A stretch of 64,000 nucleotides of DNA from NCBI RefSeq assembly GCF_002909485.1, contig NZ_PPXG01000009.1, positions 146,225-210,224 on the forward strand. The letters are read 5' to 3'. This stretch comes from Stutzerimonas stutzeri. GTDB lineage: Bacteria; Pseudomonadota; Gammaproteobacteria; Pseudomonadales; Pseudomonadaceae. Below are positions 10,272 to 20,561 of the stretch, piece after piece. Position 1 is the stretch's first letter. Every line of letters starts with the position of its first letter. Made by a program: the position numbers and the translations under genes. The notes under the pieces were generated by a model. That model was not told where the DNA came from and did no database searches. It saw nothing but the letters and a program-made list of their open reading frames with translations.

Positions 10272-12134
10272 ATGGCCTTACTTCAGATTGCCGAGCCCGG
10301 ACAAACCCCTCAGCCCCATCAGCGGCGCCTGGCTGTCGGTATAGACCTGGGTACCACCAATTCCCTCGTTGCTGCTCTGCGCAGCGGCATTACTGCGCCG
10401 CTGGCTGACGCCGATGGGCAGGTAATCCTGCCGTCCGTGGTGCGTTACCACGCTGATCATGTGGAGGTCGGTGCGCAAGCCAAGCTTGCCGCAGCTACTG
10501 ATCCCTTCAATACCATCAGTTCCGTCAAGCGTCTGATGGGGCGTGGTCTCGCCGACGTCAAGCAGCTTGGCGAGCAGCTGCCTTACCGCTTTCGCCAAGC
10601 TGAATCGCAGATGCCCTTCATCGAGACGGTACAGGGCGCCAAGAGCCCCGTGGAAATCTCCGCCGAGATTCTTCGTGCGCTTCGTCAGCGCGCTGAGGCG
10701 AGTCTGGGCGGCGAGTTGGTTGGGGCGGTGATCACTGTACCGGCTTACTTCGATGATGCGCAGCGCCAGGCGACCAAGGATGCTGCCAGGCTTGCCGGAC
10801 TCAGTGTTCTGCGCCTGCTCAATGAGCCAACTGCGGCCGCCGTGGCGTATGGCCTGGACCGCCAGGCGGAGGGCGTCGTCGCCATTTACGATCTGGGTGG
10901 CGGTACGTTCGATATTTCGATTCTGCGCCTGACCAAGGGTGTGTTCGAGGTGCTGGCTACCGGCGGCGACACCGCTCTGGGTGGCGATGATTTCGACCAC
11001 GCCGTGGCCGACTGGATTCTTGAGCGCGCCGGTGTTTCCGGCGATCTCGAGCCGGGTGCGCAACGTGAACTGCTAAAGATTGCCTGTGACGCCAAGGAGC
11101 GTCTCAGTGATGTCGCGGCGGTGGACGTTGCTTATGCTGGCTGGACGGGTGAGCTGCATCGAGAGGTGTTCGATGCTCTGATCGAGCCGATGGTGGCGCG
11201 CAGTCTCAAATCCTGCCGTCGCGCAATTCGCGACTCGGGTGTGGAGTTGGAAGAAATCACAGCTGTGGTCATGGTCGGTGGCTCTACCCGCGTGCCGAGG
11301 GTGCGTTCTGCGGTGGGCCAGTTGTTCGGTCGAGAGCCGCTGACCGATATCGATCCCGATGAGGTCGTGGCAATCGGCGCGGCAATTCAGGCCGAAACGC
11401 TGGCTGGAAACAATCGTGATGGTGACGAACTGCTGTTGCTCGATGTGATCCCGCTGTCGCTTGGGCTGGAGACCATGGGCGGGCTGATGGAGAAGATCAT
11501 TCCGCGCAATACCACGATCCCGGTCGCCCGCGCTCAGGATTTCACAACTTACAAAGATGGCCAGTCGGCCATGATGATTCATGTGTTGCAGGGCGAGCGT
11601 GAGCTTATTTCCGACTGCCGTTCGCTGGCTCGATTCGAGTTGCGCGGCATCCCGCCGATGGTTGCCGGGGCGGCAAAGATTCGCGTCACCTTTCAGGTCG
11701 ATGCTGACGGCTTGCTAAGTGTGTCGGCGCGTGAGCTGGCGTCCGGCGTCGAAGCCAGCATTCAGGTCAAGCCTTCCTATGGTCTCACCGATGGCGAAAT
11801 CGCCAGAATGCTGGAGGATTCTTTCCGCAAGGCGGATGCGGATCGAGATGCTCGCGCACTGCGTGAACAGTTGGTAGATGCCCAGCGCCTGCTAGAGGCT
11901 GTCGAGGCAGCGCTGGCTGTCGACGGTGAGCGCCTCTTGTCCGCCGAAGAGCGCACGGCGATCGACTTGCAGGCGGCTGAATTGCGCGGACTGCTGGACA
12001 GTCAGGACGTGGTCGCCATTGAGCGCCAGACCAAGCGCCTAAGCCAGATTACCGACGCCTTTGCTGCGCGCCGGCTGGACTCCACCGTCAAGGCCGCACT
12101 GGCCGGGCGGCGGCTAAACGATATTGAGGATTGA
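10272..12134 (+). CDS. hscA: Fe-S chaperone HscA (Hsp70)
   Basis: HscA is the specialised Hsp70 that helps release clusters from IscU. The 620-residue chain has the actin-like ATPase domain with [12 protein letters not shown] at about 24-35, [14 protein letters not shown] near 205 and [11 protein letters not shown] near 338, and a substrate domain from about 395. It is cotranscribed with hscB, with a 41-base gap, and its stop lies just before the fdx start. The length fits the family. Confidence 0.98.
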   Translation: MALLQIAEPGQTPQPHQRRLAVGIDLGTTNSLVAALRSGITAPLADADGQVILPSVVRYHADHVEVGAQAKLAAATDPFNTISSVKRLMGRGLADVKQLGEQLPYRFRQAESQMPFIETVQGAKSPVEISAEILRALRQRAEASLGGELVGAVITVPAYFDDAQRQATKDAARLAGLSVLRLLNEPTAAAVAYGLDRQAEGVVAIYDLGGGTFDISILRLTKGVFEVLATGGDTALGGDDFDHAVADWILERAGVSGDLEPGAQRELLKIACDAKERLSDVAAVDVAYAGWTGELHREVFDALIEPMVARSLKSCRRAIRDSGVELEEITAVVMVGGSTRVPRVRSAVGQLFGREPLTDIDPDEVVAIGAAIQAETLAGNNRDGDELLLLDVIPLSLGLETMGGLMEKIIPRNTTIPVARAQDFTTYKDGQSAMMIHVLQGERELISDCRSLARFELRGIPPMVAGAAKIRVTFQVDADGLLSVSARELASGVEASIQVKPSYGLTDGEIARMLEDSFRKADADRDARALREQLVDAQRLLEAVEAALAVDGERLLSAEERTAIDLQAAELRGLLDSQDVVAIERQTKRLSQITDAFAARRLDSTVKAALAGRRLNDIED

Positions 12135-12139
12135 CCCTG

Positions 12140-12478
12140 ATGCCGCAGATTATTTTCCTGCCCAACGCCGACCATTGCCCCGAAGGTGCCGTTATCGAGG
12201 CGCAGACAGGCGAGACGGTACTGGACGCCGCGCTGCGTAATGGCATCGACATTGAGCATGCCTGCGAAAAATCCTGCGCCTGCACCACCTGCCACGTGGT
12301 GGTGCGCGAAGGGTTTCAGTCGCTCGAAGCCTCCGATGAGCTGGAGGACGATATGCTCGATAAGGCGTGGGGTTTGGAGCCTAATTCGCGGTTGTCCTGC
12401 CAGGTGGTCGTCGCTGACGCCGATCTGGTGGTAGAGATACCCAAGTACACCATCAATCAGGTTTCCGAAGGGCATTGA
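12140..12478 (+). CDS. fdx: [2Fe-2S] ferredoxin of the isc operon
   Basis: This adrenodoxin-type ferredoxin supplies electrons for cluster assembly. The 112 residues carry ligands C42, C48, C51 and C87, with the additional C46 seen in Isc ferredoxins. The ATG at 12140 is preferred over an in-frame TTG nine bases upstream because homology starts at PQIIFLPN. The spacing to hscA is five bases. Confidence 0.98.
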   Translation: MPQIIFLPNADHCPEGAVIEAQTGETVLDAALRNGIDIEHACEKSCACTTCHVVVREGFQSLEASDELEDDMLDKAWGLEPNSRLSCQVVVADADLVVEIPKYTINQVSEGH

Positions 12479-12488
12479 GGGCATCGTC

Positions 12489-12689
12489 ATGCAGCTTAAA
12501 TGGAGTGACGTGCAGGAAATCGCCATCGAGCTGGCCGAGCGCAAAGCTGATGTCGATCCTCGCTATGTGAATTTCGTCAATCTGCATCGCTGGGTTTTGG
12601 AGCTGCCGGACTTCGCCGATGAGCCCAGTAGAGGTGGCGAAAAAGTACTCGAGGCCATCCAGGCGGCCTGGATCGAAGAGGCTGAGTAG
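12489..12689 (+). CDS. iscX: Fe-S cluster assembly protein IscX
   Basis: IscX (YfhJ) is a small acidic protein that binds IscS and modulates cluster assembly, possibly as an iron-dependent regulator. The 66 residues are typical, with the DPRYVNFVNLHRWVLELPDF signature in the middle. It is the last gene of the isc operon, starting 10 bases after fdx; a weak palindromic stem without a T run follows. Confidence 0.97.
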   Translation: MQLKWSDVQEIAIELAERKADVDPRYVNFVNLHRWVLELPDFADEPSRGGEKVLEAIQAAWIEEAE

Positions 12690-12793
12690 GCCTGCTTAAG
12701 GCCTCGACTGCTCTTTTAAGCACGAATGGCAGGCTGTCCGACGGTCTGCTTCATCGTCCCGAGTCCAGCCCTCTACCCTTATGTTTTGACATG

Positions 12794-12816
12794 AACCCGC
12801 GTATAATCCGCGGGTT
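12794..12816 (+). promoter_or_regulatory. Putative ndk promoter -10 region inside a palindrome
   Basis: TATAAT at 12802-12807 is a perfect -10 hexamer 48 bases before the ndk ATG. It is framed exactly by an 8-bp inverted repeat, AACCCGCG at 12794-12801 and CGCGGGTT at 12809-12816. A TTGACA lies upstream, but only 10 bases away, so it cannot act as the -35 for this box. Confidence 0.55.
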
Positions 12817-12854
12817 TACTCGTTCGCTTTAACCCATCAGTTTTGGAGTCCTAC

Positions 12855-13286
12855 ATGGCCCTGCAACGCACCTTCTCCATCATCAAGCCCGACGCTGTCG
12901 CCAAGAACGTGATCGGCGAAATCACCACCCGTTTCGAGAAGGCCGGCCTGCGCGTCGTCGCTTCCAAGATGGTTCAGCTGTCCGAGCGCGAAGCGGCTGG
13001 CTTTTACGCCGAGCACAGCGAGCGTGGCTTCTTCAAGGACTTGGTTGCTTTCATGACTTCCGGTCCGGTAATTGTTCAGGTTCTGGAAGGCGAAGATGCC
13101 ATCGCCAAGAACCGTGAGCTGATGGGCGCTACCAATCCGAAAGAAGCTGCTGCCGGCACCATTCGCGCTGATTTCGCCGTTTCCATCGACGAAAACGCCG
13201 TGCATGGCTCCGACTCGGAAGCATCCGCTGCCCGTGAAATCGCTTACTTCTTTGCTGCCACCGAAGTGTGTGCACGCATTCGCTGA
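12855..13286 (+). CDS. ndk: Nucleoside diphosphate kinase
   Basis: Ndk balances nucleoside triphosphate pools by moving the terminal phosphate through a phosphohistidine. The 143 residues carry the catalytic H117 in NAVHGSDS. The ATG at 12855 follows TTTGGAG at a good distance; an in-frame TTG four codons upstream lacks support. The gene separates the isc operon from the rlmN run, with rlmN starting 19 bases after its stop. Confidence 0.99.
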   Translation: MALQRTFSIIKPDAVAKNVIGEITTRFEKAGLRVVASKMVQLSEREAAGFYAEHSERGFFKDLVAFMTSGPVIVQVLEGEDAIAKNRELMGATNPKEAAAGTIRADFAVSIDENAVHGSDSEASAAREIAYFFAATEVCARIR

Positions 13287-13305
13287 TTGAGCGAAGGTGA
13301 ATTCA

Positions 13306-14454
13306 ATGATTGCCACGACCGGTAAAGTGAATCTGCTCGGGCTTACCCAGTCGCAACTGGAGAGCTTCTTCGAGTCCGTCGGGGAAAAGCGTTTTCGCGC
13401 CGGTCAGGTGATGAAATGGATTCACCACTTTGGCGTCGATGATTTCGATGCCATGAGCAATCTCGGCAAGGCCTTGCGTGAAAAGCTCAAGGCCTGCGCC
13501 GAGATTCGCGGCCCGGAGGTCGTCAGTGAAGACATCTCCAGCGACGGCACCCGCAAGTGGGTCGTGCGTGTCGCCTCGGGCAGCTGTGTGGAAACCGTAT
13601 ATATCCCGCAGGGCGGGCGCGGAACGCTTTGCGTCTCGTCGCAGGCTGGTTGTGCGCTGGATTGCAGCTTCTGCTCCACCGGCAAGCAAGGATTCAATAG
13701 CAATCTCACTGCGGCCGAGGTTATCGGTCAGGTCTGGATTGCCAACAAATCATTCGGTTCCATTCCGGCGAAAATCGATCGCGCGATCACCAATGTGGTG
13801 ATGATGGGGATGGGTGAGCCGTTGCTGAATTTCGACAACGTTGTCGCCGCCATGCACATCATGATGGACGACCTCGGTTACGGTATCTCCAAGCGCAAGG
13901 TGACGCTCTCGACCTCCGGCGTTGTGCCAATGATCGATGAACTGGCCAAGGTCATCGACGTCTCCCTGGCTTTGTCATTGCACGCGCCTAACGATGCGTT
14001 GCGCGACCAGTTGGTGCCGATCAACAAGAAGTATCCGTTGGATATGTTGCTCGCGGCGTGCAAGCGCTACATATCTCTGCTTGGCGAAAAACGCGTGCTG
14101 ACTATCGAGTACACGCTGCTCAAAGGCATCAACGATCAGCCCGAGCATGCCGAGCAGATGATCCCGCTGCTGGCAAACATTCCCTGCAAGATCAACCTGA
14201 TTCCGTTTAATCCATTCCCTCATTCCGGATATGAGCGGCCGAGCAACAATGCCATCCGCCGTTTTCAGGACATCCTGCACAAAGGTGGGCACAATGTGAC
14301 GGTGCGTACCACCCGCGGCGAAGACATCGACGCGGCTTGCGGTCAGCTCGTCGGCCAGGTTCTGGACCGGACGCGTCGAAGCGAGAGATACATCGCTGTG
14401 CGTGAGCTACAGAGCGAGCCAGGTACGGCGCAAATTGCTTCGAACCGATCCTGA
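13306..14454 (+). CDS. rlmN: Dual-specificity RNA methyltransferase RlmN
   Basis: RlmN is a radical-SAM enzyme that C2-methylates adenine 2503 of 23S rRNA and A37 of some tRNAs. The 382 residues include the cluster motif C116-x3-C120-x2-C123 and the C-terminal cysteine in [11 protein letters not shown] that works in the methyl transfer. An ATG start at 13306 is chosen because GCGAAGG lies at proper spacing; a GTG nine bases upstream is an alternative. pilF follows five bases later. Confidence 0.98.
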   Translation: MIATTGKVNLLGLTQSQLESFFESVGEKRFRAGQVMKWIHHFGVDDFDAMSNLGKALREKLKACAEIRGPEVVSEDISSDGTRKWVVRVASGSCVETVYIPQGGRGTLCVSSQAGCALDCSFCSTGKQGFNSNLTAAEVIGQVWIANKSFGSIPAKIDRAITNVVMMGMGEPLLNFDNVVAAMHIMMDDLGYGISKRKVTLSTSGVVPMIDELAKVIDVSLALSLHAPNDALRDQLVPINKKYPLDMLLAACKRYISLLGEKRVLTIEYTLLKGINDQPEHAEQMIPLLANIPCKINLIPFNPFPHSGYERPSNNAIRRFQDILHKGGHNVTVRTTRGEDIDAACGQLVGQVLDRTRRSERYIAVRELQSEPGTAQIASNRS

Positions 14455-14459
14455 GGGGG

Positions 14460-15224
14460 ATGCTGATGATTCTGCGCGCTGCGCTGCTGCTTCTAATGAC
14501 CGGCCTAATGGCCGGTTGTGTGTCTTCTGGATCCGTTGATCCGTTGAAAACCGACCAAGGCAGGCAGCAGGCGCGTGACGCCTATATTCAGCTGGGTATC
14601 GGTTACCTGCAGCAGGGTGCCGCGGCTCGTGCCAAAACACCGTTGCGCAAAGCGCTTGAGATGGACCCGCGCAGTGCGGATGCGCATGCGGCGCTGGCTC
14701 TGGTATTTCAGACGGAAATGGAAAACGATCTGGCTGACAAGCATTACCGTGAGGCGCTATCCAGCCGAAAGGATGCTCGCATCCTGAACAACTACGGTAG
14801 TTTTCTGTTCGAACAGAAGCGCTATCCTGAGGCCATGGAGCGTTTTCGGCAGGCGGCCGAGGATAATCTGTACGCTGAGCGTGCACGTGTCTTTCAGAAT
14901 CTTGGAATGACTGCCCTGCAGCTGGGCCAGCGTGAGGAGGCCGAGCGTCACTTCACCCGCTCGCTGCGGCTCGATGGGCGTCAGCCACGTGCCTTGCTTG
15001 AACTGGCGCTGATGTCCTTCGATGACAAGCAATACGTCCCTGCAAAGCGTTACTACGATAGTTTCAGCCAGCTTGCGGAGCAGAACGCACGCAGCTTGCT
15101 ACTCGGTATCCGTCTGGCCAACATCCATCAGGACCGCGATACCGCTGCGAGCCTTGGATTGCAGCTGAGACGGTTGTATCCCGGTACGGATGAGTACAAG
15201 CAATATCTTTCGGAGCAACGATGA
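14460..15224 (+). CDS. pilF: Type IV pilus pilotin lipoprotein PilF
   Basis: PilF (PilW family) is the outer-membrane lipoprotein that places and assembles the PilQ secretin of type IV pili. The 254-residue chain begins with a lipoprotein signal, lipobox LMAGC with C20 as the lipid site, followed by TPR repeats over most of the protein (AYIQLGIGYLQQG, DAHAALALVFQTE and similar). It starts five bases after rlmN and overlaps rodZ by four bases. The placement next to rlmN matches P. aeruginosa, where the gene is required for twitching. Confidence 0.95.
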   Translation: MLMILRAALLLLMTGLMAGCVSSGSVDPLKTDQGRQQARDAYIQLGIGYLQQGAAARAKTPLRKALEMDPRSADAHAALALVFQTEMENDLADKHYREALSSRKDARILNNYGSFLFEQKRYPEAMERFRQAAEDNLYAERARVFQNLGMTALQLGQREEAERHFTRSLRLDGRQPRALLELALMSFDDKQYVPAKRYYDSFSQLAEQNARSLLLGIRLANIHQDRDTAASLGLQLRRLYPGTDEYKQYLSEQR

Positions 15225-16213
15225 CCGCGCCGCACCAAGAATCCGCTGCACCGATGGGCAACAATCCAGGCGATACCCTGCGTAATGCGCGCGAAGAAAA
15301 GGGCTGGACCCTGGCAGCGGTCGCGCAGCAGCTGAATCTCACTGAGCGCTCTCTGGCCCGCATAGAGGCTGGAGACTTCAGTCAGCTCCCCGGACACACC
15401 TTCGCCCGGGGCTATGTCCGTGCCTATGCCAAGTTGCTGGGCCTGGATCAGACTCGTCTGGTCCAGGAGTTCGACCAGCACACCGGTACCAATGCATCGG
15501 GTAGCAGTGTCCACAGCCTGGGGCGTATTGAAGAGCCGGGCCGTTTATCGCGCAGTTTCATGCGTTTCTTTGGCTTCGCACTGCTGCTGGTCCTTGCTGC
15601 GGCGGCCTGGTTCTGGTGGCAGGAACATTCTGCCCAAGAGGCCACTACGCGACCTGTTTCAGCTCTGGAACGAATCGAAGTTGAGGGCGCTGACGGGACG
15701 ACGCAAATTCACCTGCTCGATCGGGCTGACGAAGTTGCCGAACAACAGGCGGAGCAACAAGCTGAGGAGGCAGCGCAACTGCGCTCAGGTGAAGTGTCCG
15801 AGCCTTCCGAGGCAACGGAAGCTCCTGCTGATCCGAACGCCGGTGCAGGTGACGTCGAAGCGCAGTCACTTCCGCTGACGCTGCCGGAAACGGTTTCCGA
15901 GAACACCGCCGCTCAAACGCCGCAGCCAGTGGCGACGAGCGACTCTGCCAGGGCCGTGGCGCCAGTACCCGGCGAGTCGCAGCTGGAGTTGAGCTTTACC
16001 GCCGATTGCTGGACGCGCGTTAGCGATGCCGATGGTCGGGTGCTGTTCAGTGCGCTGGCCAAGGCCGGAACCAGCAGGACGGTAAGCGGCAAGCCGCCGC
16101 TGGATGTGCACCTGGGGTACGCCCGCGGCGCCAAACTCAGTTACAACGGCGAGGCTGTGAACCTTGCCTCTCACATGCGCGGCGAGACTGCGCGCCTCAA
16201 GCTCGGACAGTAA
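15221..16213 (+). CDS. rodZ: Cytoskeletal/HTH membrane protein RodZ
   Basis: RodZ links MreB to the elongation machinery that gives rod shape. The 330 residues show an N-terminal Xre-like helix-turn-helix (about 17-75, [20 protein letters not shown]), one membrane segment near 109-127, a long acidic low-complexity linker rich in A, E, Q and P (about 150-245), and a C-terminal DUF4115 domain (about 248-325). It overlaps pilF by four bases. The linker is probably periplasmic and of low constraint. Confidence 0.93.
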   Translation: MTAPHQESAAPMGNNPGDTLRNAREEKGWTLAAVAQQLNLTERSLARIEAGDFSQLPGHTFARGYVRAYAKLLGLDQTRLVQEFDQHTGTNASGSSVHSLGRIEEPGRLSRSFMRFFGFALLLVLAAAAWFWWQEHSAQEATTRPVSALERIEVEGADGTTQIHLLDRADEVAEQQAEQQAEEAAQLRSGEVSEPSEATEAPADPNAGAGDVEAQSLPLTLPETVSENTAAQTPQPVATSDSARAVAPVPGESQLELSFTADCWTRVSDADGRVLFSALAKAGTSRTVSGKPPLDVHLGYARGAKLSYNGEAVNLASHMRGETARLKLGQ

Positions 16214-16220
16214 CCTGACC

Positions 16221-17333
16221 ATGCATTCCGAATCTCCTATCAAGCGCCGCCAATCTCGCAAGATCTGGGTGGGTAGCGTTCCGGTCGGTGGCGATGCGCC
16301 GATTTCCGTACAGAGCATGACCAATACCGAAACCTGCGATGTCGAGGCGACGGTTGCGCAGATCCAGCGCCTGGCCAATGCTGGCGCCGATATCGTCAGG
16401 GTTTCGGTTCCATCGATGGAGGCAGCTGAAGCGTTTGGCCGCATCAAACGGCTCGTTCAGTTGCCTCTGGTGGCCGACATCCACTTCGATTATCAGATCG
16501 CGTTGCGCGTGGCCGAGCTTGGCGTCGATTGCCTGCGTATCAACCCGGGCAACATCGGGCGTGAGGATCGAGTGCGCGCCGTGGTCGACGCGGCACGCGA
16601 CAAGGGAATCCCGATCCGAATCGGCGTGAATGCCGGTTCGCTGGAAAAGGATCTGCAGAAGAAGTATGGCGAGCCGACGCCGCAAGCGTTGGTGGAGTCC
16701 GCATTGCGCCACGTCGATCATCTTGATCGGCTGGACTTCCAGGATTTCAAGGTCAGCGTCAAAGCGTCCGACGTGTTCATGGCGGTGGAGGCCTATCGCT
16801 TACTGGCCGGGCAGATCGAGCAACCGCTGCATCTCGGCATTACCGAGGCGGGCGGATTGCGCTCCGGCACGGTGAAGTCTGCGGTGGGCTTGGGCATGTT
16901 GCTGGCCGAAGGCATCGGCGACACCATTCGCGTGTCGCTGGCGGCTGATCCCGTCGAGGAAATCAAGGTTGGCTTCGATATCCTCAAGTCTCTGCGTCTG
17001 CGTTCGCGTGGTATCAACTTCATCGCCTGCCCGAGCTGTTCACGGCAGAATTTCGATGTGGTCAAGACCATGAACGAGCTGGAAGTCCGCGTGGAAGACC
17101 TGCTGGTGCCGCTGGACGTCGCGGTGATCGGCTGTGTGGTCAATGGCCCGGGCGAGGCCAAGGAGGCGCACGTGGGCCTGACCGGTGGCAGCCCGAACAA
17201 CCTTGTCTACATCGATGGCAAGCCGGCACAGAAACTGAACAACGAAAACCTCGTCGATGAGCTGGAGCGGCTCATCCGGCGCAAGGCCGCCGAGAAGCTC
17301 GCGGCCGACGCGGCGGTCATCGCGCGCAGCTGA
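16221..17333 (+). CDS. ispG: 4-hydroxy-3-methylbut-2-enyl diphosphate synthase IspG
   Basis: IspG is the [4Fe-4S] enzyme of the MEP isoprenoid pathway that makes HMBPP from MEcPP. The 370 residues have an N-terminal TIM barrel ([20 protein letters not shown]) and a C-terminal cluster domain with CPSCSRQ and CVVNGPGEA, three cysteines in total. The ATG at 16221 is preferred; the frame stays open further up inside rodZ without homology. The seven-base gap to rodZ suggests translational coupling. Confidence 0.98.
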   Translation: MHSESPIKRRQSRKIWVGSVPVGGDAPISVQSMTNTETCDVEATVAQIQRLANAGADIVRVSVPSMEAAEAFGRIKRLVQLPLVADIHFDYQIALRVAELGVDCLRINPGNIGREDRVRAVVDAARDKGIPIRIGVNAGSLEKDLQKKYGEPTPQALVESALRHVDHLDRLDFQDFKVSVKASDVFMAVEAYRLLAGQIEQPLHLGITEAGGLRSGTVKSAVGLGMLLAEGIGDTIRVSLAADPVEEIKVGFDILKSLRLRSRGINFIACPSCSRQNFDVVKTMNELEVRVEDLLVPLDVAVIGCVVNGPGEAKEAHVGLTGGSPNNLVYIDGKPAQKLNNENLVDELERLIRRKAAEKLAADAAVIARS

Positions 17334-17349
17334 TCTTTAAGGAATCCCA

Positions 17350-18639
17350 TTGAGCAAGTCCCTGCAAGCCATTCGTGGCATGAACGATATTCTGCCCGCG
17401 CAGACCCCGATCTGGCGTTACCTGGAAAGCACTTTCGCGCAGCTGCTTGATAGCTACGGTTACAGCGAGATTCGTCTGCCAATCCTGGAGTTCACCGACC
17501 TGTTCGCCAGAGGTATCGGTGAAGGTACCGATGTGGTGGACAAGGAGATGTATACCTTTCTCGATCGCAATGAAGAATCCCTGACCCTGCGCCCCGAAGG
17601 AACAGCCGGTTGTGTGCGCGCTGTGCTCGAGCATGGGCTAACCGGTGGTGGCCAGGTGCAGAAACTCTGGTACACCGGCCCGATGTTTCGCTACGAAAAG
17701 CCGCAGAAGGGGCGCTATCGCCAGTTTCACCAGATCGGCGTGGAGGTTTTCAACCAGCCGGGGCCGGATGTCGACGCCGAGCTGATCGTGCTGACGGCGC
17801 GCCTTTGGAAGCAACTCGGCCTCGCCGATGCCGTAACGCTGCAGCTCAACAGTCTTGGCTCCAGCGAAGCCCGTGCAAGCTATCGCGATGCTTTGGTTGT
17901 CTACCTGCAGCAGCGCTTCGACCAGCTCGATGAGGACAGCCAGCGGCGTCTGACGACCAATCCGCTGCGTATTCTCGACAGCAAGAACGCCCAGACTCAG
18001 GCCCTGTTGGCCGATGCGCCGACGCTGCATGATTACCTCGATGACGAGTCGAGGGTGCATTTCGACGGTCTGAAGGCACGCCTCGATGCCGTGGGTATTG
18101 CCTACGAAATCAATCCCAAGCTGGTGCGGGGACTGGACTATTACGGCCGTACCGTTTTCGAGTGGGTCACAGACAAGCTTGGTGCTCAGGGTACGGTCTG
18201 TGCTGGCGGCCGCTACGACGGCCTGATTAGCCAGTTCGGTGGTAAGCCGACACCGGGCGTTGGGTTCGCCATGGGCGTCGAGCGCCTTGTGCTGCTGCTG
18301 GAAACCCTCGAACTGGTGCCGGAAGCGTTGAGCCCGGTGCCGCATGCCTATATCTGCGCCTTTGGCGAGGCTGCCGGGCTGGCTGCCCTTGCCCTGGCCG
18401 AACGCTTGCGTGACGCGTTGCCAGGCCTTCGCCTGCTGGTCAACGGCGGTGGTGGCAGTTTCAAGAGCCAGTTCAAGAAGGCTGACAAGAGCGGCGCGCG
18501 CTTTGCGCTGATTCTGGGTGAGGACGAATTGGCTGGGCGCGTGGTAGGTTGCAAACCGCTACGCGACGACACTGAACAACAAAGCATTGCCTGGGATGCT
18601 CTACCCGAGCGTCTGGCTGCCTGCCTCGAGCAGGTCTGA
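17350..18639 (+). CDS. hisS: Histidyl-tRNA synthetase
   Basis: HisRS charges tRNA-His. The 429-residue class II synthetase shows motif 2 ([21 protein letters not shown]), the histidine motifs [15 protein letters not shown] and AGGRYDGL, motif 3 near [11 protein letters not shown], and a C-terminal anticodon domain. The start is a TTG, supported by AAGGA seven bases upstream and by homology beginning at [12 protein letters not shown]. It lies 16 bases after ispG. Confidence 0.98.
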   Translation: MSKSLQAIRGMNDILPAQTPIWRYLESTFAQLLDSYGYSEIRLPILEFTDLFARGIGEGTDVVDKEMYTFLDRNEESLTLRPEGTAGCVRAVLEHGLTGGGQVQKLWYTGPMFRYEKPQKGRYRQFHQIGVEVFNQPGPDVDAELIVLTARLWKQLGLADAVTLQLNSLGSSEARASYRDALVVYLQQRFDQLDEDSQRRLTTNPLRILDSKNAQTQALLADAPTLHDYLDDESRVHFDGLKARLDAVGIAYEINPKLVRGLDYYGRTVFEWVTDKLGAQGTVCAGGRYDGLISQFGGKPTPGVGFAMGVERLVLLLETLELVPEALSPVPHAYICAFGEAAGLAALALAERLRDALPGLRLLVNGGGGSFKSQFKKADKSGARFALILGEDELAGRVVGCKPLRDDTEQQSIAWDALPERLAACLEQV

Positions 18640-18666
18640 GACTAAGCGAATGAAAGGAGTGACAGC

Positions 18667-19308
18667 GTGACCTCGGGTACCGAAGAAGAAACACTGGCGC
18701 AGATCAAAGACTGGTGGCAGCGCAACGGCAAGCCTCTGCTGCTAGGGGCTGTGCTGGCCCTGGTATTGGTATTTGGCTGGCAGTTCTGGCAGAAGCATCA
18801 GATCAACCAGGCGCAAAGCGCCTCGCTCGTTTACCAGCAGTTGCTGGTCGCTGCGCTGGAATCCGGTGAGGCCGACGCCGCCGAGGTCTCGCGACTGGGC
18901 AACCTGTTGAAGAAGGACTTTGCCAGCACGCACTACGCGCAGTACGGCAGTCTGTTCATGGCCAAGGTGGCGGTCGAGTCCGGTCGACTGGATGAGGCTG
19001 CTAGCGAGCTCCGCTCCGTCGTCGACAAACCTGCCGACAAAACGCTGGATGAACTGGCACGTCAGCGACTGGCGCGTGTTCTGGCTGCGCAGGACAAGGC
19101 TGATGAGGCGCTCAAGCTGTTGGATGGCAAGGTCGATCAGGCATTCGTCGCCAGCCGCGAAGAGCTTCGCGGCGATCTGCTCGTGCAGCTGGGCCGCAGC
19201 GACGACGCTCATGCCGCTTACACCAAGGCCAAGGAGTCGCTGTCTCAGGATGCCGCCATTGGTGGCCTGCAAATGAAGCTGGATGATCTGGCCCGAGGGG
19301 AGGCATAA
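18667..19308 (+). CDS. yfgM: YfgM family ancillary SecYEG-associated protein
   Basis: YfgM is a single-pass inner-membrane protein with a periplasmic TPR-like domain; in E. coli it associates with SecYEG and the chaperone PpiD. The 213 residues show a membrane helix at about 23-40 and a helical repeat domain after it. A GTG start follows AAAGGAGTGACAGC. The gene lies between hisS and bamB, the usual order, and ends three bases before bamB. Confidence 0.93.
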   Translation: MTSGTEEETLAQIKDWWQRNGKPLLLGAVLALVLVFGWQFWQKHQINQAQSASLVYQQLLVAALESGEADAAEVSRLGNLLKKDFASTHYAQYGSLFMAKVAVESGRLDEAASELRSVVDKPADKTLDELARQRLARVLAAQDKADEALKLLDGKVDQAFVASREELRGDLLVQLGRSDDAHAAYTKAKESLSQDAAIGGLQMKLDDLARGEA

Positions 19309-19311
19309 ACG

Positions 19312-20460
19312 ATGCGCTGGAAGACTGCAGCGTTGCTGACCTTGGCCGTACTGGCCGCGGGTTGCAGCAGCAAAGATACTAAAGAACTGGAGCCGGCCGA
19401 ACTCACCAAGTTCAAGGCGGAGATCTCCCTGAAGAAAGAGTGGAGCCGCTCGATCGGTGAGGGGCAGGGCAAAACCTATAACCTGCTGACCCCGGTGGTA
19501 TACGGCGATCAGATCTACGCCGCCGATGTCGAAGGGCTGGTGGTGTCCATGGATCGGTTGACCGGCAAGGTCAATTGGAAGAAGAAGCTCGACAAGCCGG
19601 TTTCCGGCGCGGTGGGTGCCGGCTACGGCCTCGTGCTGGTCGGCACCCTGCGTGGCGAAGTGATTGCGCTGGACGTTAGCACTGGCGAGGAGCGGTGGCG
19701 CAGTCAGGTCAGCAGCGAAGTGCTTGCTGCCCCGGCCGTCAACGGCGATATCGTTCTGGTGCAAACCCAGGATGATCGCCTGATCGCTCTGGAGATCGAT
19801 ACCGGCGCCCAGCGTTGGAGCTACGAAAGCTCGCCTGCGGTGCTCACCCTGCGTGGTACCGGCGCGCCGTTGTTGACCAATCAGCTGGCCGTCGCTGGCC
19901 TGTCGAGTGGCAAGGTCATTGCGCTTGATACCCGTCGCGGACTCCCGGTATGGGAGCAGCGCGTGGCTATTCCGCAGGGGCGTTCGGAGCTTGAGCGGGT
20001 TGTAGATATCGACGGCGGCTTGCTGTTGTCCGGCGGCACGTTGTACGTGGCGAGCTACCAGGGCCGTGCTGCGGCGCTGGAGCTGGAAAGTGGCCGTGTG
20101 CTTTGGCAGCGCGATGCCTCCAGCTATTCCGGTGCGGCGCTTGGCTATGGCAGCGTCTACCTGAGCCTTGCCGACGGTACGGTTGAAGGCATCGATGAGC
20201 GTTCGACGACTGCCCTGTGGCGCAACGAATCCCTGGCCCGTCGCCAGCTTTCAGCCCCAGCGGTGTTTTCCAGCTATGTTGTTGTGGGTGACATCGAGGG
20301 CTATCTGCATCTGCTAAGCCAGGTCGATGGTCGTTTTGTCGCCCGCGAGCGTATCGATAGCTCCGGCGTCCGCGTTCGTCCGGTAGTCGAGGGCGACTGG
20401 CTATATGCCTTTGGCAACGACGGCAAGCTGGTTGCACTGACAATCCGTCAGGCTGACTGA
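19312..20460 (+). CDS. bamB: Outer membrane assembly lipoprotein BamB
   Basis: BamB is a lipoprotein of the BAM complex that inserts beta-barrel proteins into the outer membrane. The 382 residues start with a lipoprotein signal (lipobox LAAGC, lipid site C18), followed by PQQ-like beta-propeller repeats such as GKVNWKKKL, GEERWRSQV and GRVLWQRDA. It is closely packed behind yfgM. Two adjacent hairpins separate it from der. Confidence 0.97.
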   Translation: MRWKTAALLTLAVLAAGCSSKDTKELEPAELTKFKAEISLKKEWSRSIGEGQGKTYNLLTPVVYGDQIYAADVEGLVVSMDRLTGKVNWKKKLDKPVSGAVGAGYGLVLVGTLRGEVIALDVSTGEERWRSQVSSEVLAAPAVNGDIVLVQTQDDRLIALEIDTGAQRWSYESSPAVLTLRGTGAPLLTNQLAVAGLSSGKVIALDTRRGLPVWEQRVAIPQGRSELERVVDIDGGLLLSGGTLYVASYQGRAAALELESGRVLWQRDASSYSGAALGYGSVYLSLADGTVEGIDERSTTALWRNESLARRQLSAPAVFSSYVVVGDIEGYLHLLSQVDGRFVARERIDSSGVRVRPVVEGDWLYAFGNDGKLVALTIRQAD

Positions 20461-20477
20461 CCGCACGTTGCGCCCAC

Positions 20478-20526
20478 GGCTCCGCTCGCGGAGCCCTGTA
20501 TATTCGGCCGCTGCCTTGCAGCGGCC
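20478..20526 (+). other. Two consecutive hairpins between bamB and der
   Basis: The first stem pairs GGCTCCGC (20478-20485) with GCGGAGCC over a 2-base loop. The second pairs GGCCGCTGC (20506-20514) with GCAGCGGCC over a 3-base loop and is followed by TTCGTGTTTT. The second could be a weak terminator or attenuator that lowers der expression relative to bamB. Confidence 0.6.
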
Positions 20527-20561
20527 TTCGTGTTTTCTGAAATATCGCAGTGGAGAGCCGC

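Noticed and set aside
12786..12791. TTGACA as the -35 of ndk
   Set aside because: Only 10 bases separate it from the TATAAT box, too short for sigma-70 recognition.
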